Assembly (NCBI RefSeq): GCF_902497625.1
Contig: NZ_CABVGX010000056.1
Coordinates: 1 to 37,476 of the forward strand
Source of the DNA: Pseudomonas fluorescens
GTDB lineage: Bacteria; Pseudomonadota; Gammaproteobacteria; Pseudomonadales; Pseudomonadaceae
DNA length: 37,476 bases
Direction: 5' to 3'
Position numbers and translations under genes: made by a program. Shown piece after piece: positions 27,976 to 34,882 of this stretch (position 1 is its first letter; each line of letters opens with the position of its first letter). The notes under the pieces were generated by a model. The model had not been told where the DNA came from. It did not search any database and saw only the letters and a program-made list of their open reading frames with translations.

Positions 27976-29535
27976 TCAGTTGTTGTCCTTGCCCACTGCA
28001 TGTTCACGCAACTTGTTAGCAATAGTCGTATGCGAAACACCCAACCGCTTGCCCAGCTGCCGGCTACTTGGATGCTCTGAATACAAACTCTCCAGCACGG
28101 CTTTTTCGAAGCGACCGACAATTTCGTCCAACCCGCCCTCCAGAGAAAAATCGCCAAGCGGCTGACGCGCGCCGTAATCCGGCAAACGAATATGTTCTGC
28201 CTTTACCGTTCCGCCGTCGCAAAGGGAAACCGCCTGGAACAGCACGTTCTCCAGTTGCCGAACGTTGCCAGGCCAGTGGTAATGGCTGAGCCGATCCATC
28301 GCCGCCGGCGCCAGTTTCGGCAGTGCGCAACCGATCTGCCGACTGGCCTGATCGAGGAAGTGATCGACCAGCGGCGCCAGGCCATCAAGGCATTCGCGCA
28401 ACGGCGGGATGTGCAATGAGAGCACGTTGAGGCGGTGATAGAGATCCTGGCGAAACTCCCCCCGAGCGCACAACTCGGACAGATCGACCTGCGTCGCGCA
28501 GATCACCCGTACATCCAGATAGACCTCTTCATCACTGCCTACACGCCGGAAGCAGCCGTCCTGCAGAAAGCGCAGCAATTTCACCTGCAGACGCGGACTC
28601 ATTTCGCCGACGCCGTCGAGAAACAGCGTACCGCCCGCCGTCAGCTCCAGCAGGCCGAGCTTGCCTTCGGCGCGGGCGCCTTCGAAGGCGCCGGGACCGT
28701 AGCCGAACAGCTCAGTCTCGGCCATTGATTCCGGCAGCCCCGCGCAGTTAAGCGCCATGAGGGGCGACTGCCCGCGCGGGCTGGCCAGGTGACAGGCGCG
28801 CGCCAGCAGTTCCTTGCCGGTACCGGTTTCGCCTTCTATCAACAATGGCGCATCCAGCGGTGCCATGCGCCGAGCCTCGCGCACCACCGCCGCCATCACC
28901 TTGGAGCTTTGGAATATGCTGTCGAAGCCGCGCAGTTCCTGCTTGCGCACGTTATAGATGCGCTCGCCGACCCGATCGGCGCGGTGCAGGGTCAGCACCG
29001 CGCCGGCCATCGCTTCGCTGTCGTCATGCTCGGATTGCAGCGGTGCGATGTCGGCGAGAAACACGTCACCGCTGACTTTTACCCGCATGCCATTGATCCG
29101 TGATTTGTTGGCGCGCACCAGTTCCGGCAGGTCGAAATCTTCGGCGTACCGCGCCAGCGGAATCCCCGGCACCTCGTCCACCCGCACCCCGAGCAATTGC
29201 GCTGCCGCGCGGTTGGCCGCCACGATGGACCCGCCCATGTCGATCGACAACACCGGGAATTCCAGCGCACCGAGCAAGGCGTTCAGCTCCATATGCCGAC
29301 GCTCGCTGGGCATCAGGCCTACGCGCTTGACGCCGAATACGCCGCCGATCGATTCGAATTTCGGACGTAGCGCCTGGAACTGAATATTGATCAGGTTCGG
29401 GCAATGCAGGTAGATCGCGTTGCCATGCTCACCACCGACCTCGCCGCGAGCGACGTTGATACCGTACTCGACCAGCAGGTTGAGAATGTCGCGCAGAATG
29501 CCGATGCGGTTCTGGCAATGAACTTTGATACGCAT
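27976..29535 (-). CDS. phhR: PhhR, TyrR-family regulator of aromatic amino acid catabolism
   Basis: 519 aa from the ATG at 29535; the extension to 29619 runs through a REP element. Residues 1 to about 75 are an ACT domain (MRIKVHCQNRIGILRDILNL) for aromatic effector binding, and about 80-185 a PAS domain. About 205-440 is an AAA+ domain with Walker A GETGTGKE (235-242), and the C-terminus is an HTH (SSRQLGKRLGVSHTTIANKL). The sigma-54 loop reads GAFEGA, not GAFTGA, and Walker B is FLDGVGE. This is consistent with the TyrR group, which acts at sigma-70 promoters. PhhR activates the divergent phhABC genes in response to Phe or Tyr in P. aeruginosa and P. putida. Confidence 0.95.
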   Translation of the reverse strand: MRIKVHCQNRIGILRDILNLLVEYGINVARGEVGGEHGNAIYLHCPNLINIQFQALRPKFESIGGVFGVKRVGLMPSERRHMELNALLGALEFPVLSIDMGGSIVAANRAAAQLLGVRVDEVPGIPLARYAEDFDLPELVRANKSRINGMRVKVSGDVFLADIAPLQSEHDDSEAMAGAVLTLHRADRVGERIYNVRKQELRGFDSIFQSSKVMAAVVREARRMAPLDAPLLIEGETGTGKELLARACHLASPRGQSPLMALNCAGLPESMAETELFGYGPGAFEGARAEGKLGLLELTAGGTLFLDGVGEMSPRLQVKLLRFLQDGCFRRVGSDEEVYLDVRVICATQVDLSELCARGEFRQDLYHRLNVLSLHIPPLRECLDGLAPLVDHFLDQASRQIGCALPKLAPAAMDRLSHYHWPGNVRQLENVLFQAVSLCDGGTVKAEHIRLPDYGARQPLGDFSLEGGLDEIVGRFEKAVLESLYSEHPSSRQLGKRLGVSHTTIANKLREHAVGKDNN

Positions 29536-29582
29536 ATAAAACGCCTGAAAAGCGGGAAATAAGTATTGCCACACGCAAAACA

Positions 29583-29671
29583 TGTGGGAGCGGGCTTGCT
29601 CGCGAAAGCGGCGACGCATTCAAAACTGATGGTTCAGACAGACCGCTTTCGCGAGCAAGCCCGCTCCCACA
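29583..29671. repeat. REP pair in the phhR-phhA gap
   Basis: A perfect 29-bp inverted repeat: TGTGGGAGCGGGCTTGCTCG followed by CGAAAGCGG at 29583-29611 against its complement at 29643-29671, with a 31-nt centre. The sequence belongs to the GTGGGAGCGRGC REP family that recurs at 34.7 kb and 37.0 kb. It lies 48 nt upstream of the phhR start, an unusual position because REPs generally lie at 3' ends. Confidence 0.9.
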
Positions 29672-29772
29672 GTATTTTTTGCGAAAGGCCGAATTTCTCT
29701 GTCAAGATTATGTGACACGCACGGACCTTTTCAAACCTGAATATCTCAATACCTGCGCTATCACCGTCGAAT

Positions 29773-29790
29773 CGTAACGAATACTTTACA
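29773..29790 (+). promoter_or_regulatory. candidate TyrR/PhhR box upstream of phhA
   Basis: CGTAAC-GAATAC-TTTACA matches the TyrR-type operator TGTAAA-N6-TTTACA at 10 of 12 positions with the correct 6-nt spacer. It lies 120 nt before phhA, whose ATG at 29911 has GGAGAG upstream, and 238 nt before phhR. Placement between the divergent genes fits PhhR control of both. Confidence 0.55.
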
Positions 29791-29910
29791 TAATTCAGCG
29801 ATTTCTCCTACGCGCAGCACGCTGCAAGTGCTGCAGACCCGCACCCGATGAGGTACTTCTAAATCCATAGCAGGACATAACAAGAACGATATCCCTAGCA
29901 GGAGAGCAGC

Positions 29911-30702
29911 ATGAAGCAGACGCAATACGTGGCCCGCGAGCCCGATGCGCAAGGTTTTATCGACTACCCCGCCGAAGAACACGCGGTGTGGAACACGCTG
30001 ATCACTCGTCAACTGAAGGTGATTGAAGGGCGTGCGTGTCAGGAATATCTGGACGGCATCGAAAAACTCGGCCTGCCCCACGACCGTATTCCGCAACTGG
30101 GCGAGATCAATAAAGTCCTCGGCGAAACCACCGGCTGGCAAGTGGCTCGGGTGCCGGCATTGATCCCCTTCCAGACTTTTTTTGAATTGCTCGCCAACAA
30201 GCAGTTTCCCGTGGCAACGTTTATTCGTACTCGCGAAGAGCTGGATTACCTGCAAGAGCCAGACATTTTCCACGAGATATTCGGCCACTGCCCGCTGCTG
30301 ACCAACCCATGGTTTGCCGAATTTACCCACACCTACGGCAAACTTGGCCTCCAGGCATCCAAGGAAGAGCGCGTTTATCTGGCGCGTCTCTACTGGATGA
30401 CCATTGAATTCGGTCTGGTGGACACGCCAGAGGGGCAGCGCATTTACGGCGGCGGCATCCTCTCCTCGCCTAAAGAAACTGTTTACTGCCTGTCGGAGGA
30501 GCCTGAGCATCAAGCCTTCGACCCCCTGGAGTGCATGCGTACGCCATATCGCATCGACGTCCTGCAGCCACTGTATTTTGTCCTGCCCGATCTCAAGCGC
30601 CTGTTTGACCTGGCCCACGAAGACATCATGAGCATGGTCAAGCAAGGCATGACGCTTGGCTTGCATGCACCGAAATTTCCGCCGAAGCCCAAGGCTGCCT
30701 GA
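29911..30702 (+). CDS. phhA: PhhA, phenylalanine 4-monooxygenase
   Basis: 263 aa, the bacterial single-domain length with no ACT regulatory domain. The iron-binding set is complete: H121 and H126 in HEIFGH, and E166 (YWMTIEFGLV). The enzyme hydroxylates Phe to Tyr using Fe(II), O2 and tetrahydropterin, making carbinolamine that PhhB recycles. It is the first gene of phhABC, divergent from its activator phhR. Start ATG 29911 has GGAGAGC in front. Confidence 0.97.
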   Translation: MKQTQYVAREPDAQGFIDYPAEEHAVWNTLITRQLKVIEGRACQEYLDGIEKLGLPHDRIPQLGEINKVLGETTGWQVARVPALIPFQTFFELLANKQFPVATFIRTREELDYLQEPDIFHEIFGHCPLLTNPWFAEFTHTYGKLGLQASKEERVYLARLYWMTIEFGLVDTPEGQRIYGGGILSSPKETVYCLSEEPEHQAFDPLECMRTPYRIDVLQPLYFVLPDLKRLFDLAHEDIMSMVKQGMTLGLHAPKFPPKPKAA

Positions 30703-30772
30703 ATATCCCGGCAGTCGCGGCACGCGCCGAAAAATAGTAACGTCTAACAAGAATCGACTCGGGAAACAGACC

Positions 30773-31129
30773 ATGTCCACATTGAACCAAGCCCACTGCG
30801 AAGCCTGCCGCGCCGATGCACCGCAAGTCAGCGACGAAGAACTGCCGGTATTGATCAAGCAGATCCCGGACTGGAATATCGAAGTCCGCGATGGCGTCAT
30901 GCAGCTGGAAAAGGTTTTCCTGTTCAAGAATTTCAAACACGCGCTGGCGTTCACCAATGCCGTCGGTGAAATTTCCGAAGCCGAAGGTCACCATCCGGGC
31001 CTGCTCACCGAATGGGGCAAAGTCACCGTGACCTGGTGGAGCCACTCGATCAAGGGCTTGCATCGCAACGACTTCATCATGGCTGCACGCACTGATGACG
31101 TGGCGAAAGACGCCGAGGGCCGCAAATAA
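30773..31129 (+). CDS. phhB: PhhB, pterin-4a-carbinolamine dehydratase
   Basis: 118 aa. The active-site motif EAEGHHPGLLTEWGKVTVTW followed by WSHSIKGLHRNDFIMA is the PCD/DCoH signature. It dehydrates 4a-hydroxytetrahydropterin so that phenylalanine hydroxylase can turn over. The ATG at 30773 is chosen because the upstream in-frame extension overlaps the non-coding phhA-phhB gap. Its TAA overlaps the next ATG by one base. Confidence 0.95.
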   Translation: MSTLNQAHCEACRADAPQVSDEELPVLIKQIPDWNIEVRDGVMQLEKVFLFKNFKHALAFTNAVGEISEAEGHHPGLLTEWGKVTVTWWSHSIKGLHRNDFIMAARTDDVAKDAEGRK

Positions 31130-32325
31130 TGCATTTCGACGCCATTGACCGAGTCCCCGGCGACCCTATTCTGGGCCTCATGGAGGCCTACGCACAGGAC
31201 CGGAACCCGGGTAAATTCGACCTCGGCGTCGGTGTCTATAAAGACTCATTCGGCCTTACACCGATCCCGCAGGCGGTGAAGCTGGCCGAACAGCGACTGG
31301 TGGACCGTCAGACCACCAAGACCTACATCGGCGGTCATGGCGAGCCAGCGTTCGGCAAAGCCATCAATGACCTGGTGCTCGGTGCCGATTCGGCGTTGAT
31401 CACTGAACAGCGCGTCGGCGCTACGCAGACTCCGGGCGGCACCGGCGCTTTGCGTTTAAGCGCCGACTTCATCGCCCAATGCCTGCCAGGCCGGGGCATC
31501 TGGTTGAGCAACCCGACCTGGCCGATTCACGAAACCATTTTCGCCACTGCCGGGGTCAAGGTCAGCCACTACCCGTACGTTGGCAGCGACAACCGGCTCG
31601 ACGTCGAAGCGATGCTCGAAGCGCTCGGTGACGCGCCAAAGGGCGACGTCGTGTTGCTGCACGCCTGCTGTCACAACCCAACCGGTTTTGATTTGTCCCA
31701 TGACGATTGGCGTCGGGTGCTGGATGTAGTGCGCAATCGCGATCTGGTGCCGCTGATCGATTTCGCTTATCAGGGCTTCGGCGACGGGCTGGAACAGGAT
31801 GCCTGGTCCACACGCCTGTTCGCGCAAGCACTGCCCGAAGTATTGATCACGAGCTCCTGCTCGAAGAATTTCGGCCTGTATCGCGACCGTATCGGCGCGT
31901 TGATTGTCTGCGCGAAAACCGCCGACAAGCTGATCGACATCCGCAGCCAGTTGGCCAACATCGCCCGCAATCTCTGGTCGACGCCGCCGGATCATGGCGC
32001 GGCTGTCGTCGCAACGATTCTTGGCGATCCCGATCTGAAAAGCCTCTGGGCCGATGAAGTGGAAGCCATGCGTTTACGCATTGCCCAGTTGCGCAGCGGT
32101 TTGGTCGAAGCACTGGAACCGCACGGTTTGCGCGAGCGGTTTGCCCACATTGGTGAACAGCGCGGAATGTTCTCCTACACCGGCTTGACGCCGGACCAGG
32201 TGAAAAACCTGCGTGATCACCACAGCGTTTACATGGTGGGCACGGGTCGGGCCAACGTCGCAGGAATAGATGCCACGCGACTGGACCTGCTCGCCGAAGC
32301 CATCGCCAAGGTGTGCAACCCGTAG
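31129..32325 (+). CDS. phhC: PhhC, aromatic amino acid aminotransferase
   Basis: 398 aa, class I PLP aminotransferase close to TyrB/AspC. The PLP lysine is K246 (SSCSKNFGLYRDRIGAL); NPT (CCHNPTGFDLS) and the C-terminal GTGRANVAGI block with the substrate-carboxylate Arg are in place. It transaminates Tyr and Phe to the hydroxyphenylpyruvate entering homogentisate breakdown. Translation is coupled to phhB through a TAATG junction with GAGGG upstream. The homogentisate genes are not in the window. Confidence 0.93.
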   Translation: MHFDAIDRVPGDPILGLMEAYAQDRNPGKFDLGVGVYKDSFGLTPIPQAVKLAEQRLVDRQTTKTYIGGHGEPAFGKAINDLVLGADSALITEQRVGATQTPGGTGALRLSADFIAQCLPGRGIWLSNPTWPIHETIFATAGVKVSHYPYVGSDNRLDVEAMLEALGDAPKGDVVLLHACCHNPTGFDLSHDDWRRVLDVVRNRDLVPLIDFAYQGFGDGLEQDAWSTRLFAQALPEVLITSSCSKNFGLYRDRIGALIVCAKTADKLIDIRSQLANIARNLWSTPPDHGAAVVATILGDPDLKSLWADEVEAMRLRIAQLRSGLVEALEPHGLRERFAHIGEQRGMFSYTGLTPDQVKNLRDHHSVYMVGTGRANVAGIDATRLDLLAEAIAKVCNP

Positions 32326-32336
32326 CTGCCAGGCTC

Positions 32337-32416
32337 CCTGTAACAGCTACCGAGCCGGCGAGGCTGCGTCCGATTGCCCCGAGCCAGACGCAGCCTCGCC
32401 GGCTCGGCAACTGCTA
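32337..32416. repeat. inverted repeat after phhC (second REP family)
   Basis: A perfect 21-bp inverted repeat: CCGAGCCGGCGAGGCTGCGT plus C at 32350-32370 against its complement at 32387-32407. It is flanked by imperfect outer arms (CTGTAACAGCTA against CTGCTACAG). The sequence differs from the other REPs in the window and resembles the CGAGGCTGCG palindromes common in fluorescent pseudomonads. It sits 12 nt past the phhC stop and may end or protect that transcript. Confidence 0.75.
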
Positions 32417-32567
32417 CAGGTTTACCGTAAAAGTTCCGCGGTGCGGCCATTGGTCGCAGAAATTCGAGATAAAAGTCTATTTGTCATTTCTCCTGCTGTA
32501 TCCTGCGCAGGCTTTGTAAAAGCGCGGATCTACCAGATCTATCAACAGACTTTGCGAGGAGCGCGAA

Positions 32568-32699
32568 ATGCACGAGATCCCTAATCTCCCCTTCCCAAGC
32601 CTGCACGAAACTGAGCAGACGACCACGCAGCAAGCCGGCGCCCAACAGCCCGAGCCGAAAGAAGCCACTGAACGCCGCCAGGCCGACAGCGAAGACTGA
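32568..32699 (+). CDS. small hypothetical protein (43 aa)
   Basis: MHEIPNLPFPSLHETEQTTT is followed by a Gln/Glu-rich hydrophilic tail ending ERRQADSED. CGAGGAGCGCGAA gives a strong ribosome-binding site at good distance. There is no signal peptide, membrane helix or Cys, so a disordered acidic protein is expected. It is too short for a function to be called. A 12-bp inverted repeat follows 22 nt after the stop. I judged it real from the ribosome-binding site and codon use. Confidence 0.6.
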   Translation: MHEIPNLPFPSLHETEQTTTQQAGAQQPEPKEATERRQADSED

Positions 32700-32720
32700 A
32701 ACACCTGCAATGCCAGACCG

Positions 32721-32750
32721 TGTGGAAAGCGCTAACATGCGCTTTCCACA
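32721..32750 (+). repeat. 12-bp perfect inverted repeat between two small ORFs
   Basis: TGTGGAAAGCGC-TAACAT-GCGCTTTCCACA. The stem has 12 bp and the loop 6 nt, with no T run behind it. It could be a transcript-end hairpin of the 43-aa ORF or an operator for the following gene, 21 nt away. Confidence 0.6.
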
Positions 32751-32771
32751 CTGCCTGAAACCCGAGCCCCC

Positions 32772-32954
32772 ATGTCTGACGAATTCAGTGAAGAGCAAGC
32801 CAGCGCCTTGATCGGCACCGCCGAGAAGATGATCGAGATCTGGAACCGCCTTTCCCCCGAAAAACAAGCCGCCCTGCTCGCCCGTTTCGGCAGCGAAGAA
32901 AATGCTCTGGCCGCTCTGGTCACCACCCACCTCGTCGCTCCCGCGAAATCCTGA
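32772..32954 (+). CDS. small hypothetical protein (60 aa)
   Basis: Helical, acidic at the N-terminus (MSDEFSEEQASALIGTAEKM), with LSPEKQAALLARFGSEENAL in the middle. No signal peptide or membrane segment is seen. The ribosome-binding site is weak. Codon use is like that of its neighbours and the ORF is unopposed by a better gene on the other strand. Function unknown. Confidence 0.6.
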   Translation: MSDEFSEEQASALIGTAEKMIEIWNRLSPEKQAALLARFGSEENALAALVTTHLVAPAKS

Positions 32955-33057
32955 AAGGCCCGTCCGGCAAATAGTTTTACTTTTCCACGACCCGCGGCCG
33001 TTCGCACCGCTATCATAAGCAGCCTATCTATCCTGCTGCTCCGTGGACCTTTACCTC

Positions 33058-34257
33058 ATGTCTGAAAACCAGCGCCCCTTGGCGGTCACGCTGCAAGTCG
33101 TTTCCATCGTTCTCTTTACTTTCATCGGCTACCTGAATATCGGCATCCCCTTGGCGGTACTGCCCGGCTACGTCCACAACGACCTCGGCTTTGGGGCGGT
33201 CATCGCCGGCCTGGTGATCAGCGTGCAATACCTCGCCACCCTGCTCAGCCGCCCCTATGCGGGAAAAATTATCGACAACAAAGGCAGCAAGCTGGCCGTG
33301 ATGTATGGCCTCGCCGGCTGTGGCTTGAGCGGTGTCTTCATGTTGATTTCCGCTTGGACGCAGAGTCTGCCGATGTTGAGTCTGGTCAGTCTGCTGATCG
33401 GCCGCCTGGTCCTTGGCAGCGCGGAAAGCCTGGTCGGCTCCGGCTCGATCGGCTGGGGCATCGGCCGGGTCGGCGCGGCGAACACCGCCAAAGTCATTTC
33501 CTGGAACGGCATCGCCAGTTACGGCGCATTGGCGGTCGGTGCTCCGCTCGGCGTCTTGCTGGTCAGTCAGTGGGGTTTGTGGAGCATGGGCGTGAGCATT
33601 GTGCTGCTGGCAGTGCTGGGCCTGGCACTGGCCTGGCCAAAAACCGCCGCGCCGATCGTCGCCGGCGAGCGCTTGCCGTTCATGCATGTGCTCGGGCGCG
33701 TGCTGCCGCACGGTTGCGGCCTGGCGCTGGGCTCGATCGGCTTCGGCACCATCGCCACGTTCATCACGTTGTATTACGCGACGCAGAACTGGGACAACGC
33801 GGTGTTGTGCCTGAGCCTGTTCGGCGCCAGCTTCATCGGCGCGCGACTGCTGTTTGGCAACCTGATCAACCGCCTCGGCGGCTTTCGTGTGGCGATTGCC
33901 TGCCTGTCGGTAGAGACCCTGGGCCTGTTGCTGCTGTGGTTGGCGCCGGATGCGCAATGGGCGCTGGCCGGGGCGGCGTTGAGCGGATTCGGTTTCTCGC
34001 TGGTATTTCCGGCATTGGGCGTGGAAGCGGTCAACCTCGTGCCGGCGTCCAGTCGCGGCGCGGCGGTCGGTGCTTATTCCCTGTTCATCGACTTGTCTCT
34101 GGGGATCACCGGCCCGCTCGCGGGTGCGATTGCCGCAGGCTTCGGTTTTGCCGCGATCTTCCTGTTCGCCGCCCTCGCCGCTTTGAGCGGCCTGGTCCTC
34201 AGTGTTTACCTGTACCGCCAGGCGCCGCGGTATCGAGAAGAGCGCGACGCGCGTTAG
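33058..34257 (+). CDS. MFS transporter, YhhS-like
   Basis: 399 aa from the ATG at 33058; a GTG 15 nt upstream is an alternative, and neither has a strong ribosome-binding site. About 12 hydrophobic helices are visible. The MFS loop 2-3 motif reads RPYAGKIIDNKGSK, and the opening (LQVVSIVLFTFIGYLNIGIP, LAVLPGYVH) resembles the YhhS/YfcJ group. The substrate is unknown; relatives are annotated as arabinose or general drug efflux carriers without firm proof. Its stop overlaps the convergent arfB stop by three bases. Confidence 0.85.
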   Translation: MSENQRPLAVTLQVVSIVLFTFIGYLNIGIPLAVLPGYVHNDLGFGAVIAGLVISVQYLATLLSRPYAGKIIDNKGSKLAVMYGLAGCGLSGVFMLISAWTQSLPMLSLVSLLIGRLVLGSAESLVGSGSIGWGIGRVGAANTAKVISWNGIASYGALAVGAPLGVLLVSQWGLWSMGVSIVLLAVLGLALAWPKTAAPIVAGERLPFMHVLGRVLPHGCGLALGSIGFGTIATFITLYYATQNWDNAVLCLSLFGASFIGARLLFGNLINRLGGFRVAIACLSVETLGLLLLWLAPDAQWALAGAALSGFGFSLVFPALGVEAVNLVPASSRGAAVGAYSLFIDLSLGITGPLAGAIAAGFGFAAIFLFAALAALSGLVLSVYLYRQAPRYREERDAR

Positions 34258-34667
34258 AAATCCACCTTGCCGCGGCCGGCCTTGATGCTGCCACGTTTGG
34301 TCTTGGATTCGAGCCGACGCTTTTTCGAACCCAGCGTCGGTTTGGTCGGGCGGCGTTTTTTCTCGACCTTGGTGGCGCTGAGGATCAACTCGGTCAGACG
34401 CGCCAGCGCATCGGCGCGATTGGCCTCCTGCGTGCGGTACTGCTGGGCCTTGATGATTAACACGCCTTCGCTGGTAATCCGGCTGTCGCGCAATGCCAGC
34501 AGTCGCTCCTTATAGAAATCGGGCAGCGACGACGCGGGAATGTCGAAGCGCAAGTGCACGGCGCTGGAGACCTTGTTGACGTTCTGCCCGCCTGCGCCCT
34601 GGGCACGGATGGCGGTCAGCTCGATCTCGGCATCGGGAAGGTGCACATTGTTGGAAATCACCAGCAT
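34254..34667 (-). CDS. arfB: ArfB, alternative ribosome-rescue peptidyl-tRNA hydrolase
   Basis: 137 aa, family length. The catalytic GGQ loop is at residues 26-28 (AQGAGGQNVNKVSSAVHLRF), followed by the class I release factor-like fold. A basic C-terminal tail (KKRRPTKPTLGSKKRRLESK) inserts in the mRNA channel of stalled ribosomes. It releases peptides from ribosomes without a stop codon. The ATG at 34667 is chosen because the open frame upstream is only antisense to the permease gene. It converges with the MFS gene. Confidence 0.93.
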   Translation of the reverse strand: MLVISNNVHLPDAEIELTAIRAQGAGGQNVNKVSSAVHLRFDIPASSLPDFYKERLLALRDSRITSEGVLIIKAQQYRTQEANRADALARLTELILSATKVEKKRRPTKPTLGSKKRRLESKTKRGSIKAGRGKVDF

Positions 34668-34731
34668 GGAAAAGCGTCCGTAATCAGAATGTTCAGGATA
34701 CCTGAATAGCCTGAGGGTACATGCGGACCAA

Positions 34732-34820
34732 TGTGGGAGCGAGCCTGCTCGCGAAAGCGGTGTGTCAGTGAATCTGCAGTCGACAGGTAGATCACCTTCG
34801 CCAGCAGGCTCGCTCCCACA
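34732..34820. repeat. REP pair between arfB and aroP
   Basis: TGTGGGAGCGAGCCTGCTCG followed by CGAAAGCGGTG at 34732-34762 faces CACCTTCGCCAGCAGGCTCG followed by CTCCCACA at 34793-34820. It is an imperfect inverted repeat of the same REP family as the one at 29.6 kb. Confidence 0.85.
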
Positions 34821-34836
34821 GGGGTTGCAGTACGCG

Positions 34837-34862
34837 CAAAAAACCCGGCACAAGGCCGGGTT
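34837..34862 (-). terminator. intrinsic terminator of aroP
   Basis: Minus strand AACCCGGC-CTTGT-GCCGGGTT followed by a T run (six T in total with the stem end). It is 20 nt past the permease stop. Confidence 0.85.
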
Positions 34863-34882
34863 GGTTGTTTCTGCGCCCTGCG

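Noticed and set aside
29761..30957. 398-aa minus-strand ORF opposite phhA
   Set aside because: It is a frame shadow of phhA and the phhA-phhB gap. It has no ribosome-binding site or domain, and the plus strand encodes a complete catalytic enzyme.
32493..32512. LexA-type box (CTGTATCCTGCGCAG)
   Set aside because: It departs from the CTG-N10-CAG consensus in spacing and lacks the AT-rich centre.
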